Shown in pieces: positions 27,438-36,369 of a stretch of DNA of 64,000 nt; the stretch's first letter is position 1, and the number at the start of each line of letters is the position of its first letter. The translations under genes and the position numbers were made by a program. This DNA comes from CAIKBL01 sp050247235 (lineage in GTDB: Bacteria; Pseudomonadota; Gammaproteobacteria; Ga0077536): the NCBI GenBank assembly GCA_050247235.1, contig JBFWUN010000012.1, positions 34,463 through 98,462 of the forward strand, read 5' to 3'. The notes beneath the pieces are model-generated. The model was not told where the DNA came from. It saw only the letters and a program-made list of their open reading frames with translations, and made no database searches.

Positions 27438-27566
27438 ACCCGCCACCGTCGTCACCCCGCGATGCGCCCGCGGGCCCTCCGCTCAAGTTGTCCTGTGCTC
27501 CGACGTTAATACCCGGAACGCCCTGCGCGTGGCCTCGTCACGCGTCGCAATAAGGACTGCACCGGT

Positions 27567-28937
27567 ATGACCCACGCTGACAGCGCATCCACGGCCTCCA
27601 CCCCGCGCCTGCCGCGGCTCGAACCCTTCGTAGCCGCGGTTGCCGCGCTGGGCGCGGGCGCATTGGCGCTCCCGTGGCCGCTGCCGGTCACCGCGGCCTG
27701 GGTGGCGCTGATCGGGGTACTGCACGGGCTCGCGCCGCGCACGCGCGCACCGTTCGCCGACGGTCTGCGCATCACGCTGCTGGCACTCTCGTGGGCCGCC
27801 GGGCCCGCGCTCGCCGCGCCGGGTGTCCCCTTGTGGGTGGCCAGTGCCGCCGCGTGCGTTGCGCTCGCCACCGCGCTCGCGGCGAGTCGCGCACTGCTGG
27901 CTGCGGAGCATTCCGCGCGCGCGGCACACGACACGGCGCGGAGCGACCTGGAACATCGGCTGCGGCAGGCCACCGACGAGGTGGCGCGGCTGCGCATCGA
28001 TCTGAAGACCGGTCACGACGTGTACCAGCAGATCAGCCAGCAGCTGCAGGAGACCTCCGACGAGGCGAGCCTGCTGCGCAGCAAGGCGGAGGCGCTGGCC
28101 ACCACGCTCCAGCGCGTGATGCCCTACGAGATGGAATCCGGCCTGCTCACCGCCGAGAAATTCAACACGGTGCTCGAGCGCGAAGCGGCCCGCATGCAGC
28201 GACAGGAACTCCCGTTGACGATGGTTCTCGTGAAGCTGGACCATTTCGCGGAATTCGAACGCGGTTATGGCCGGGTGGCATACGAAGCCGTGATCCGGCG
28301 CGTGTCCGAGATCCTGCACAAGTCCGGCAACCGTCCGGGTGACGTCGCCGGGCGCCTCGACGAGCACACTTTCGCCCTGCTGTATCCCGAGGCCGATCAT
28401 CACAACGGGTTCCGGCTCGCCGAGGCCATCCGGACCCGCCTCGTCCAGCTCGGCGTCAGGAACGAAGCGTCGCCGCACGGGCTGGTCACCGCCAGTCTCG
28501 GCTGCGCGACGGTGCTGCCGAGCGGTGACACGGACGCCGGCACGTTACGCGAGCGCGCCGAGTCCGCGCTGTACGAAGCAGGTTTCCAGGACGGCAACCG
28601 CTGCGTGCGCTACCGCCTCGCGCAGGCCGTGCGGGTCGAACACTGGGACCTGCAGAACGAAGGCGCGCTGACGCCGGACAGCCTGCGCCACAAGCTCGCC
28701 CTGCTCGGGTACTCGGGCAAGCCGCGTCGCCTCGCCCCCGGCGAATCGCAGCGCGAGCGGCGGGTCGTGATCGATACCGTGAAGGCGATCGTGGAAGGGA
28801 ACCTCAAGATCTCGCTCGAGGGCGAAGCCCGCATGCTGCGTCCGGGTGACTGCCTGTACCTCCCCAAGGGCACCGTCACGCGCGAAGAGGTGATCGGCGA
28901 CAAGCCCGTGATCTGTTTCGAGGGCGTGCTCGCCTGA
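27567..28937 (+). CDS. degenerate GGDEF protein with membrane region and C-terminal cupin
   Basis: 456 residues. Hydrophobic segments span about residues 20-110, followed by a coiled-coil-like stretch (ARSDLEHRLRQATDEVARL) to about 180. A diguanylate-cyclase-like domain comes next, with LVKLDHFAEFERGYGRVAYEAVIRRVSEIL and, at the active-site loop, AGRLDEHTFALL (residues 262-272) in place of RxGGDEF. The GG is lost, so cyclase activity is unlikely. A C-terminal cupin-like barrel half (residues 411-456) reads LKISLEGEARMLRPGDCLYLPKGTV. This suggests a signal-binding or scaffold protein. It lies downstream of the structured RNA and 12 bases before a truncated LuxR regulator. Confidence 0.75.
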   Translation: MTHADSASTASTPRLPRLEPFVAAVAALGAGALALPWPLPVTAAWVALIGVLHGLAPRTRAPFADGLRITLLALSWAAGPALAAPGVPLWVASAAACVALATALAASRALLAAEHSARAAHDTARSDLEHRLRQATDEVARLRIDLKTGHDVYQQISQQLQETSDEASLLRSKAEALATTLQRVMPYEMESGLLTAEKFNTVLEREAARMQRQELPLTMVLVKLDHFAEFERGYGRVAYEAVIRRVSEILHKSGNRPGDVAGRLDEHTFALLYPEADHHNGFRLAEAIRTRLVQLGVRNEASPHGLVTASLGCATVLPSGDTDAGTLRERAESALYEAGFQDGNRCVRYRLAQAVRVEHWDLQNEGALTPDSLRHKLALLGYSGKPRRLAPGESQRERRVVIDTVKAIVEGNLKISLEGEARMLRPGDCLYLPKGTVTREEVIGDKPVICFEGVLA

Positions 28938-28948
28938 GCGCAAGGCCC

Positions 28949-29398
28949 GTGCGGCCTGTCGCGCGCATCCATCGGCGCCTGCCGGACTGCGCGCTGCCGG
29001 TGTTCACGATGCACGCGCATCCGACCTACGCGACGCAGGCATTCGAGGCCGGTGCGCGAGGGTACGTGACAAAGGCGAGCCCGGCGGACGAACTCATCGC
29101 GGCGATCCGTGCCGTCGCGCGCGGCGCACGCTTCCTGAGCGACGACATCGCCCAGGCGCTCGCGATCGAGCGCCTGGATCATGCCCGGTCCTGTCTCGAT
29201 GCATTGTCGCCGCGCGAATTCGAGGTACTGCGGCTGCTCGTGCAGGCGCACCCGGTTGCCGCGATCGCGGAGTCGCTGCACCTCAGTCCCAAGACGGTCA
29301 TGAACCTGCACTACGCGATCAAGCGCAAGCTCGAGGTGGACACCGACATCGAACTGACCCGCCTCGCGGCGCGCCTCGGCCTGATCGACGACGCCTGA
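28949..29398 (+). pseudogene. N-terminally truncated NarL/LuxR-type response regulator
   Basis: 149 residues from a GTG. The first part matches only the second half of a receiver domain: LPVFTMHAHPTYATQAFEAGARGYVTKASPADELIAAIRAV (the Thr/Ser and Lys positions, beta4 to alpha5). The acidic pocket and phospho-acceptor Asp, normally the first 60 residues, are missing and are not found in another frame, because the preceding gene fills that space intact. The C-terminal LuxR HTH is complete: LSPREFEVLRLLVQAHPVAAIAESLHLSPKTVMNLHYAIKRKL. It is either a remnant left by a deletion or a phosphorylation-independent regulator. The close spacing to the GGDEF-like gene suggests cotranscription. Confidence 0.7.
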
Positions 29399-29525
29399 GC
29401 TGGCGACCGCCCGGCGCCCCTCCGCGTGATCGGCCGAACGTGATGGACAGCCCACGGGACCGCCACTACAGTCGCAGGCCCACACGGATCCCTCGTGTAC
29501 CACGGAGCGAACCGGAGACTGGCGC

Positions 29526-29933
29526 ATGGACAGACGACTACCGAACTGGGCAATCCCGTTGCTGCTGTGTGCGGGATGCGCCGCCCACAAGCCGATTCTC
29601 TATTCGAGCGCCGGCAACCAGGCGGGCGCCGACGCCGCCATCGCCGAGTGTCACAACCTGGCCGTGGCGGCAGGTGCGCAACCGACGGGCGGCCAGGTCG
29701 GGCAGGCCGCGCGTGACACCACCAAGGGCGCTGCGCTCGGCGCGGCGACCGGGGCCGTCGGCGGGGCCATCGCCGGCAACGCGGGCAGCGGCGCCGGCAT
29801 CGGCGCGGCGACCGGTGCGACCGCCGCGCTGATCCATTCGCTGTTCACCCCTGCGGCGCCGAACCCGGCGTACCGCGCGTTCGTGGAACGCTGCCTGCGC
29901 GATCGCGGATTCGACCCCGTCGGGTGGCAGTGA
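29526..29933 (+). CDS. glycine-zipper lipoprotein
   Basis: 135 residues. The lipobox LLLCAGC directs lipidation of the Cys at about position 18. Residues 60-105 are a glycine zipper: GAALGAATGAVGGAIAGNAGSGAGIGAATGATAALI, as in Rick_17kDa/YMGG-type outer-membrane lipoproteins. The tail NPAYRAFVERCLRDRGFDPVGWQ is typical of this group. The ATG follows an ACCGGAGACTGGCGC ribosome-binding site. Probably an envelope protein of unknown role. Confidence 0.85.
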   Translation: MDRRLPNWAIPLLLCAGCAAHKPILYSSAGNQAGADAAIAECHNLAVAAGAQPTGGQVGQAARDTTKGAALGAATGAVGGAIAGNAGSGAGIGAATGATAALIHSLFTPAAPNPAYRAFVERCLRDRGFDPVGWQ

Positions 29934-29954
29934 ACGGGGTGTGGCCCGGCCCCG

Positions 29955-31379
29955 CTATTCGGGGCGCCGAAGCGCCGGCCGCGGCAGCGGACGCCCGGCT
30001 TCGAACGCGCGCGCCGCGCGCAGCACGGCGGCGTCGCCGAACATCGGTCCCACGATCTGCAGTCCGATCGGCAGGCCGTCCCGGGTCAGTCCGCAGGGGA
30101 TCGTGCACGCCGGCTGCTGCGACAGATTGAACGGGTAGCTGAACGGGGTCCAGCCGAGCATCGTCTCCGGGGTCATGGCGCATTCACCCGGCGCGCGCAG
30201 CGGGAATGCCGGTACCGCCACCGCCGGTGTCACGAGCAGGTCGAACCCCTGCATGAACTGGCGGAGATGCGCCCCCAGCGCGCCACGGCGCAGGTTGAGA
30301 CGCTGGACGTCGAGCGCGCTCAGCCGCGCGCCCAGTTCCGCCTGGGCGCGCAAGTCCGGATCGGTCAGCGCCTGCTGGTCCGGCGTCAACGTGTTCCACA
30401 CGGTCCACGCACCCAGGAACCACAGGCCGGTGGTGATCTCGACGGGATCATCGAAACCCGGATCACACGCCTCGACGCGTGCGCCAAGCGCCTCGAACTC
30501 GCGCACGGCCGCGGCGCACGCGGCGGCGATCTCCGGATGCACGTTCGCGTAACCGAGCGTGGCCGACCACGCGATGCGCAGACCGCGCACGCCGTCCTCG
30601 AGCCCGATGGTGTAATCGGTCGGATCCGGCGGCAGCGCTGTCCAGTCGCGCGCGTCGGGCTGTTTCAGCACGTTCATCGCGAGGGCCGCGTCGCGCACGC
30701 TCATCGTGTGCGGGCCGAGATGCGCGACCGTACCGAACGGCGACAGCGGATACGCCGGCACCCGTCCGAAGCTCGGCTTCAGGCCGAAGTTGCCGCAGAA
30801 CGCCGCCGGGATCCGCACACTGCCGGCGCCATCCGTGCCGATGCCGATGGGCCCCATGCCGGCGGCCACGGCCACGGCGGCGCCGCCGGACGATCCGCCC
30901 GGAGTACGCGATGGATCCCATGGATTGCGCGTGAGGCCCGTCAGCGGCGAATTCGTCTCGCCTTTGCAGCCGAACTCCGGCGTGGTGGTCTTGCCGAGCA
31001 GCACGGCACCGGCCTCGCGCAGCCGCGCGGTGGCCGGGGCATCCACGTCCCACGGCTGCACCGGATCGACCGTGCGGCTGCCGCGCAACGTGGGCCACCC
31101 GCGCGTCAGCACGAGGTCCTTGATCGAGACCGGCACGCCGTCCAGCGCGCCGCACGGCGCGCCCGCACGCCAGCGGGCTTCACTCGCCGCCGCAGCGGCC
31201 CGCGCGTCGTCCGCGGCGAGATGGCAGAACGCGTTGAGGTGCGGGTTCCAGCTCTCGATCCGCGCCAGCACCGCGTGCAAGGTCTCCACCGGGGACGCGA
31301 GGCCGCGCCGGTAGAGCGCGCGCAGCACGTGGGCCGGGCAGTCGGCGAGATCGGTGGCGGCGTGCGGCGAGGCGGTCAT
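29955..31379 (-). CDS. amidase-signature family hydrolase
   Basis: 474 residues. Amidase-signature catalytic triad elements are visible: Lys in GVPVSIKDLVLTRG, the cis-Ser in RTPGGSSGGAAVAVAAGM and the nucleophile Ser in GIGTDGAGSVRIPAAFCG. It hydrolyses amides of unknown identity. The ATG at 31379 is preferred over 31418 because GGGGGAG stands eight bases before it. It is divergent from the HpaB-like gene and forms the left edge of the catabolic region. Confidence 0.9.
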   Translation of the reverse strand: MTASPHAATDLADCPAHVLRALYRRGLASPVETLHAVLARIESWNPHLNAFCHLAADDARAAAAASEARWRAGAPCGALDGVPVSIKDLVLTRGWPTLRGSRTVDPVQPWDVDAPATARLREAGAVLLGKTTTPEFGCKGETNSPLTGLTRNPWDPSRTPGGSSGGAAVAVAAGMGPIGIGTDGAGSVRIPAAFCGNFGLKPSFGRVPAYPLSPFGTVAHLGPHTMSVRDAALAMNVLKQPDARDWTALPPDPTDYTIGLEDGVRGLRIAWSATLGYANVHPEIAAACAAAVREFEALGARVEACDPGFDDPVEITTGLWFLGAWTVWNTLTPDQQALTDPDLRAQAELGARLSALDVQRLNLRRGALGAHLRQFMQGFDLLVTPAVAVPAFPLRAPGECAMTPETMLGWTPFSYPFNLSQQPACTIPCGLTRDGLPIGLQIVGPMFGDAAVLRAARAFEAGRPLPRPALRRPE

Positions 31380-31476
31380 GGCGCGGGCTCCCCCGGGTTG
31401 CGGCGTGTCCGCCTGCATTCTCGATGGACCCCCGGATCAAGGGAAGCGCCCGGTACCTGTGCATGCCGGCAATGCC

Positions 31477-31482
31477 TACAAT
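31477..31482 (+). promoter_or_regulatory. candidate -10 box for HpaB-like operon
   Basis: TACAAT 28 bases before the ATG at 31511, leaving room for the AGGAGAG ribosome-binding site. No clear -35 is seen. Confidence 0.35.
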
Positions 31483-31510
31483 CGACGCCATCCCGCACAG
31501 GAGAGATTCG

Positions 31511-32926
31511 ATGGGCCTGATGACCGCCGCGCAGTACCGCGCCTCGCTGAACGACGGAAGAGTGATCTACTGGGGGGGCGAGAAGATCGCCGACATCACC
31601 GCCCATCCGCGCTTCCGGGTGCCGCTGGACGTTGCGTGCCGCGACTACGCGTACGACGAAGCCGACGCCCGCGACATCCTCACCTATGAAACCGACAACG
31701 GCGAACGCGCGCACCGCGTGTTCCAGGTGCCGCGCACCCCCGAGGACCTGAAGCTCCGGCTCGAGCTCGGCCGCCGCATGAGCATCGTCGGCGGGGTCAC
31801 CGGCGTGTACATGGCGCTGCTGCAGATCCGGGACCAGGTGGCGGCCGTCAACCCGCTCTACGCTGCCAACATCGAACGCCTGTATACGCACGCCCGGGCG
31901 CAGGACCTGCGCGCTGCCGAAGTGATCACCGACGCCAAGGGCGACCGGGCGAAGAAGGCGCACGAGCAGATCGATCCGGATCTGTACGTGCGGATCGTCG
32001 AACGCCGGCCGGACGGCATCGTCGTGCGCGGCGCCAAGTTCCACATCACGGGCGCCGCGCTGGTGCACGAACTCGTGGTGATGCCCACCAAGTCGATGCG
32101 CCGTGAGGAAGCCGATTACGCGGTGGCGTTCTGCATTCCGGTGAACGCCCCTGGTGTGAAGATCATCAACCGCAGCTTCGCGCCGGCCGAGCTGAACGAA
32201 TTCGACTACCCGGCGAGTGCGCATCACAGCATGCCGGAAGGCATGGTGGTGTTCGACGACGTGTTCGTGCCATGGGACCGCGTACTGCTCGCAGGCGAAC
32301 ACCAGCTTGCCGGCAGCTTCGCCGCCGCGCTCGGGCTGTGGGAACGCACGCTCGGGCTCGTGATGGCGGCGCGCGAAGCGGAGATCATGGTGGGGCTGGC
32401 GGACCTGGTGACGGAACAGCAGGGCAAGGAGCGCGACCCCCACGTGCAGGACACGATCGCCGAGATGATCTGCTACGCAGAGACGATTCGCATGGGCCTG
32501 GACTACGCGGTCCGCAACTACGAAGCGACGCCGAGCGGCATGCTTCATCCGAGCACGCTCGGTATCAATGTCACCAAGTACTTCTACGCATCCAATTTCC
32601 ACCGGATGGTCGGTCACCTGCACGACGTGGCGGGCGGCCTCACGATCACGCTGCCGGAGGAAGCCGATCTGCGCCACCCGGAAGCCGGCGCGTACATCCG
32701 CAAGTACCTCGCCGCCAAGCCGGATACCGACGTGGAGCAGCGCATGCGCGTGTTCACGCTGATTCGCGATCTCACGGCGGACGCGTTCGGCGGCTGGAAC
32801 CTCGTGACCGCACTGCAGGCCGGCGGCGGTCTCAAGGCCCAGCGCATCATGATGGCCCGCACCTACGACATGGCGCGCGCGCGGCGCACCGCGCTCATCG
32901 CCGCCGGCGCATTGCCGCGACACTGA
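31511..32926 (+). CDS. HpaB/4-hydroxybutyryl-CoA dehydratase superfamily flavoprotein
   Basis: 471 residues. The family fold is clear: ITDAKGDRAKKAHEQIDPDLYVRIVERRPDGIVVRGAKFHITGA, then VVFDDVFVPWDRVLLAGEH and KAQRIMMARTYDMARARR. These segments resemble 4-hydroxybutyryl-CoA dehydratase (AbfD) more than HpaB. However, AbfD binds a 4Fe-4S cluster through three Cys and one His, and here the corresponding region (GGVTGVYMALL, residues 94-103) has no Cys; the three cysteines of the protein lie elsewhere. A FAD-dependent hydroxylase or dehydratase lacking the cluster is more likely. The acyl-CoA dehydrogenase gene starts one base after its stop. Confidence 0.8.
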   Translation: MGLMTAAQYRASLNDGRVIYWGGEKIADITAHPRFRVPLDVACRDYAYDEADARDILTYETDNGERAHRVFQVPRTPEDLKLRLELGRRMSIVGGVTGVYMALLQIRDQVAAVNPLYAANIERLYTHARAQDLRAAEVITDAKGDRAKKAHEQIDPDLYVRIVERRPDGIVVRGAKFHITGAALVHELVVMPTKSMRREEADYAVAFCIPVNAPGVKIINRSFAPAELNEFDYPASAHHSMPEGMVVFDDVFVPWDRVLLAGEHQLAGSFAAALGLWERTLGLVMAAREAEIMVGLADLVTEQQGKERDPHVQDTIAEMICYAETIRMGLDYAVRNYEATPSGMLHPSTLGINVTKYFYASNFHRMVGHLHDVAGGLTITLPEEADLRHPEAGAYIRKYLAAKPDTDVEQRMRVFTLIRDLTADAFGGWNLVTALQAGGGLKAQRIMMARTYDMARARRTALIAAGALPRH

Positions 32927-32927
32927 C

Positions 32928-34100
32928 ATGCCGACGTACTTCGCCGACGAACCCGAGCACCTGGTGATGCTGCGCGAGCTGCTCGCGCGGTTCATCGCGG
33001 AGAAGATGCCGCGCGACAAGGTGCGGGCGTGGGATCGCGCGCATCACTTCCCGGTGGACGTGTTCGCGGCGTTCGCCGAGCTCGGCACCTTGGGGCTGAC
33101 ATTCGGCGAGGAATACGGCGGGACGGGCCGCGACGTCGTGGCCGCCATCATGGTGGTGGATCTCCTGTGCACACGGGGCATGGCGGTGTCCGGTCCGTTC
33201 ATCCATTCCACGATGTACGCCGGGCTCAACATCACGGAGTCCGGTTCCGAGGCGCAGCGTCGCGAGATCCTGCCGAAAGTGGCCGCCGGCGAGATGCTGT
33301 TCGCGTACGGGCTCTCCGAGCCGGACGTGGGCGGTGATCTTGCGAGCGTGACCACGCGCGCGGAGCGTGTCGGCGATAGGGTGCGCATCAGCGGCGCCAA
33401 GCGCTGGTGCACGATGGCGCGCGACGCGAATTACATTTATTGCCTGGTGCGCTCCGACCGCGCCGCGCCGCGTTACCAGAACCTGAGCCTCGTGCTGGTG
33501 CCGTCGTCCACCCCGGGCATCACGATCACCGACATCGATCACATCGGACTGCGCTATACGCGGACCTGCGACGTGGTGTTCGAGGACGTCGAAGTGCCGG
33601 TGGAGAACATCGTCGGCGGGCCGGACCACTGGAACCGCGGGTGGGAGAAGCTCGTCGGGCCTGCGCTCGACGTGGAGCGCCTGGCGGTCGCCGCGATGGG
33701 CATGGGGATCATGCGCGGCGCAGTGGAGGATGCGTGGGCGTACGCGGGCGAGCGTCGCCAGTTCGGCAGGCTCATCGCGGATCACCAGGCCGTGCGCCAC
33801 GCGCTCGTCGATGCGCGCACGCGACTCGTCGCCTGTGAACACATGCTTTACCACGCCGCATGGCTCGCGCAGCAGGGACGCCCCTGCGCGGTGGAGAGCT
33901 CGATGGCGAAGCTCTATATCTGCGACACGGCGGTGGACGTGGTGATCAGGATGCAGCAGGTGCTCGGCGCCTACGGCTGCGCGGAGGAATACGACCTGGA
34001 ACGCCACGTGCGTGACGTGACCTGTGTGCCGATCGTCGGGGGATCGTCCAACATGCAGCGGAACAACATCGCGAACCGGCTGCGGCTGGGGCAGCGCTGA
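32928..34100 (+). CDS. acyl-CoA dehydrogenase-family protein
   Basis: 390 residues with the family layout: FGEEYGGTGRD, YGLSEPDVGGDLASV (FAD-binding segment), ISGAKRWCTMARDANYI, FEDVEVPVENIVGG and the terminal AYGCAEEYDLERHVRDV. The usual catalytic Glu position (YEGTxxIQ in medium- and short-chain enzymes) reads VGGSSNMQ with Gly371. An acidic residue is present at Glu250 in LDVERLAVAAMG, the place of the base in isovaleryl-CoA and long-chain types, so activity is possible. It is tightly coupled to the HpaB-like gene, suggesting consecutive steps on one substrate. Confidence 0.88.
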   Translation: MPTYFADEPEHLVMLRELLARFIAEKMPRDKVRAWDRAHHFPVDVFAAFAELGTLGLTFGEEYGGTGRDVVAAIMVVDLLCTRGMAVSGPFIHSTMYAGLNITESGSEAQRREILPKVAAGEMLFAYGLSEPDVGGDLASVTTRAERVGDRVRISGAKRWCTMARDANYIYCLVRSDRAAPRYQNLSLVLVPSSTPGITITDIDHIGLRYTRTCDVVFEDVEVPVENIVGGPDHWNRGWEKLVGPALDVERLAVAAMGMGIMRGAVEDAWAYAGERRQFGRLIADHQAVRHALVDARTRLVACEHMLYHAAWLAQQGRPCAVESSMAKLYICDTAVDVVIRMQQVLGAYGCAEEYDLERHVRDVTCVPIVGGSSNMQRNNIANRLRLGQR

Positions 34101-34238
34101 AGAGCGGCGCAGATTCCTGGAAATGCGAAGTGCCTCGCTTGAAGAGACATCTCGACCGGAGATGTTAGGATTCCGGCCCAGGCGCCGGAGCTCACGCGGT
34201 GGACTCGGAAATGACCCTAGGTCCTCCCGCCTCGATCG

Positions 34239-35150
34239 TTACGTCACCGAACGGATGACATACCCCAGGTGCGGAAAGTGCACATGCACCACGCCGGCCC
34301 GCGGATCCGCGCTGCGGAGCACGATGCGGTCCACACTCCCACCGACGATCTCGCCCGTCACGGGCGAAGACGTGCGTTCTTCCGGAAACACTTCGACGCG
34401 GGCGCCGCTGGCGAACCCGGACACCTTGGACCGGGTGGGCGCCGGCGTCGAACGCCGCGCGATCTCCAGTGCCTCGGCAGGCGTGATCTCCCGTCGTGTG
34501 CCTTGGCCCAGTGCCGTCATCCTTGCCATCCAATCGAGCACGCGCGGATCTGGTGCGAACGTCGTCAACAGCCGGTTCGGGAAGCGATCGAGGAACCACA
34601 GCGCGTGATGGATCGCAAGATCGGCGAGCCCCGGTGACTCGCCGGTGACGAATGGCTGGCCGTGTGCCAGCAGGTCCGCGACCCACCGGATCTGAATCCG
34701 TACACCTGCGTGCGCATCGACACCGGCACGGCGAACCTGTTCGAGCGTCGGCGGCGGGCGTCCGCGCATCGCGGCGCGGTCGGCGTGGAAGGTTGCCGGG
34801 AAGTGCTCCGCGTTCGCGCCGACCACGGCGCGTGCGCACGGCCAGAACAGGCTCGACTCGGCCCAGGTCTCCAGCGCGCGATGCAGACCCTCGCCGCCGG
34901 GGAACAGTGTCGGCAACGGGTTCCGGTGTTCGAGTTCGCTGACGATGAGCCGCGTATCGCAGTAGATATCCGCGCCGATCTGCAGCGCCGGCACGCGCCG
35001 GTAGCCGCCGGTCAGCGCGGTGTAGTCGGGCTTCGGCAGCACGTCCGGCACGATCACGGACCGCCAGGTGAGGCCCTTCAGTCCGAGCGCGAGCCGGATC
35101 TTCTCCGCGAACGGCGAGATCTCGTAATGATGCAGGATGAGCTCCGCCAT
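34239..35150 (-). CDS. glutathione S-transferase-like protein with C-terminal extension
   Basis: 303 residues, longer than the usual 200-220. The N-terminal thioredoxin-like domain reads LILHHYEISPFAEKIRLALGLKGL (Ser-Pro-Phe at the active site) and YRRVPALQIGADIYCDTRLIVSEL with the cis-Pro. A helical C-terminal GST domain follows (GESPGLADLAIHHALWFLDRFP). The last 80-90 residues (from about 215) form an additional beta-rich segment ending VVHVHFPHLGYVIRSVT. It may act in detoxification or isomerisation of an intermediate. It lies 28 bases downstream of the methyltransferase gene on the same strand. Confidence 0.82.
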   Translation of the reverse strand: MAELILHHYEISPFAEKIRLALGLKGLTWRSVIVPDVLPKPDYTALTGGYRRVPALQIGADIYCDTRLIVSELEHRNPLPTLFPGGEGLHRALETWAESSLFWPCARAVVGANAEHFPATFHADRAAMRGRPPPTLEQVRRAGVDAHAGVRIQIRWVADLLAHGQPFVTGESPGLADLAIHHALWFLDRFPNRLLTTFAPDPRVLDWMARMTALGQGTRREITPAEALEIARRSTPAPTRSKVSGFASGARVEVFPEERTSSPVTGEIVGGSVDRIVLRSADPRAGVVHVHFPHLGYVIRSVT

Positions 35151-35178
35151 GCCCGCGGCGGGTCGTCGCGCCGTCCGC

Positions 35179-36228
35179 TCAGGGGCGCGCCGCGTAGAAG
35201 AGATTCGTCGGACTCCTGATCGGCAGATCGTCCACCCGCGTGAAGCCGGCTTCCGCCAGCAGTGCGCGCGTGCGCGCCGGTCCCATGCACGCTCCGAGCC
35301 CCGCACCGTGATGGGCAAGCGACTGTGTCAGGCAATGAAACGTGCTGAAGCCGTAGAACATCGCGGCCAGCGGGTTCACGTTCTCTTCCAGGTGATCGGA
35401 GATCCGCGGCTCGATCACGAACAGCACACCGTCGTCCGTCAGCCGCGCGCGGATGTCCCGCAGTACTGCGACCGGTGCCGGCAGGTCGTGCAGCACGTCG
35501 CACAACAGGACGAGATCGAACCCGGGACGCGCGGGGATAGTGTCCAGCGTGGCCTGCACGAGCTGCGGCGGGTGCGGGAGATCGGCGACCGCGGCCGTCG
35601 CTTCGGCGATCGACGCCGGATCCGGATCCACGCCAAGGACATCGGCGCGTGGAAACTCCCGTGCCAGCACGCGTACCACGTGGCCGCGCCCGCAGCCGAC
35701 GTCGAGCGCCCGCCCGCCGGCTTGGAGCCGCGCCACCGTCTCCGGCAGCTGCGCCAGCCAGTAGCCGACGAGCCGGTGCTCGTAGTTGCCCCGGTTCATC
35801 TGGTCGATCGCGTCACGGCACTCGGGCGCGAAATCACTGAACGGCACCCCGCCGCCGTGGCGGAACGCATCGATGATGCGTGGCGCCACCGCGAGCAGCG
35901 GCGGCACCATGCCGAACATGCCGCCCATGTAGTGATCCGTGGACGCGGAGGCCAGCAGGTACGCGTGCTCCGGTGGCAGCTCGAACGTATGCGCCGCCGG
36001 GTCGTACCGCAGGTACCCGGCGGCGACCATGCCGTGCAGCCATTCGTCCACGTAGCGCGCCTGGAGCCCGCTCGCCGCGACGACTTCCGCGGCGGTGAGC
36101 GCGCCCTTGCCTGCCATCGCCTCGAACAATCCCGTCTGCACCCCGATATGCGCGAGCCCCACCGCCATGCTGCCCGCCATGTCCCGGAACACGCGGTCCG
36201 CCATCGTCTTCATCCGTTCCTTGTCCAT
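35179..36228 (-). CDS. SAM-dependent methyltransferase with winged-helix N-terminus
   Basis: 349 residues from MDKERMKTMADRV at 36228. The first 110 residues resemble the dimerisation/winged-helix domain of plant-type O-methyltransferases and related bacterial enzymes (AEVVAASGLQARYVDEWLHGMVAAGYL). The Rossmann domain has motif I RALDVGCGRGHVVRVLARE, acidic VLGVDPDP and LVLLCDVLHDL. Substrate is unknown. It is divergent from the MFS carrier gene and cotranscribed with the GST-like gene. Confidence 0.85.
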   Translation of the reverse strand: MDKERMKTMADRVFRDMAGSMAVGLAHIGVQTGLFEAMAGKGALTAAEVVAASGLQARYVDEWLHGMVAAGYLRYDPAAHTFELPPEHAYLLASASTDHYMGGMFGMVPPLLAVAPRIIDAFRHGGGVPFSDFAPECRDAIDQMNRGNYEHRLVGYWLAQLPETVARLQAGGRALDVGCGRGHVVRVLAREFPRADVLGVDPDPASIAEATAAVADLPHPPQLVQATLDTIPARPGFDLVLLCDVLHDLPAPVAVLRDIRARLTDDGVLFVIEPRISDHLEENVNPLAAMFYGFSTFHCLTQSLAHHGAGLGACMGPARTRALLAEAGFTRVDDLPIRSPTNLFYAARP

Positions 36229-36369
36229 GTCGGCGCGCTCCGAGGGATTGGATTGGTCGCCGGAGTCTACCCGAAACCTCCCGGCAGCCGGCCACTGGCG
36301 CGGCGCGCCCGTTGCCATTAGCCTCGACGTCCATGCTGCCGCGTTCCCGCCCTCCCGTCTGAGCTCCCG

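Noticed and set aside
31511..32926. 4-hydroxybutyryl-CoA dehydratase as a specific call
   Set aside because: The sequence blocks fit, but the cysteines for the 4Fe-4S cluster are not present in the expected region.
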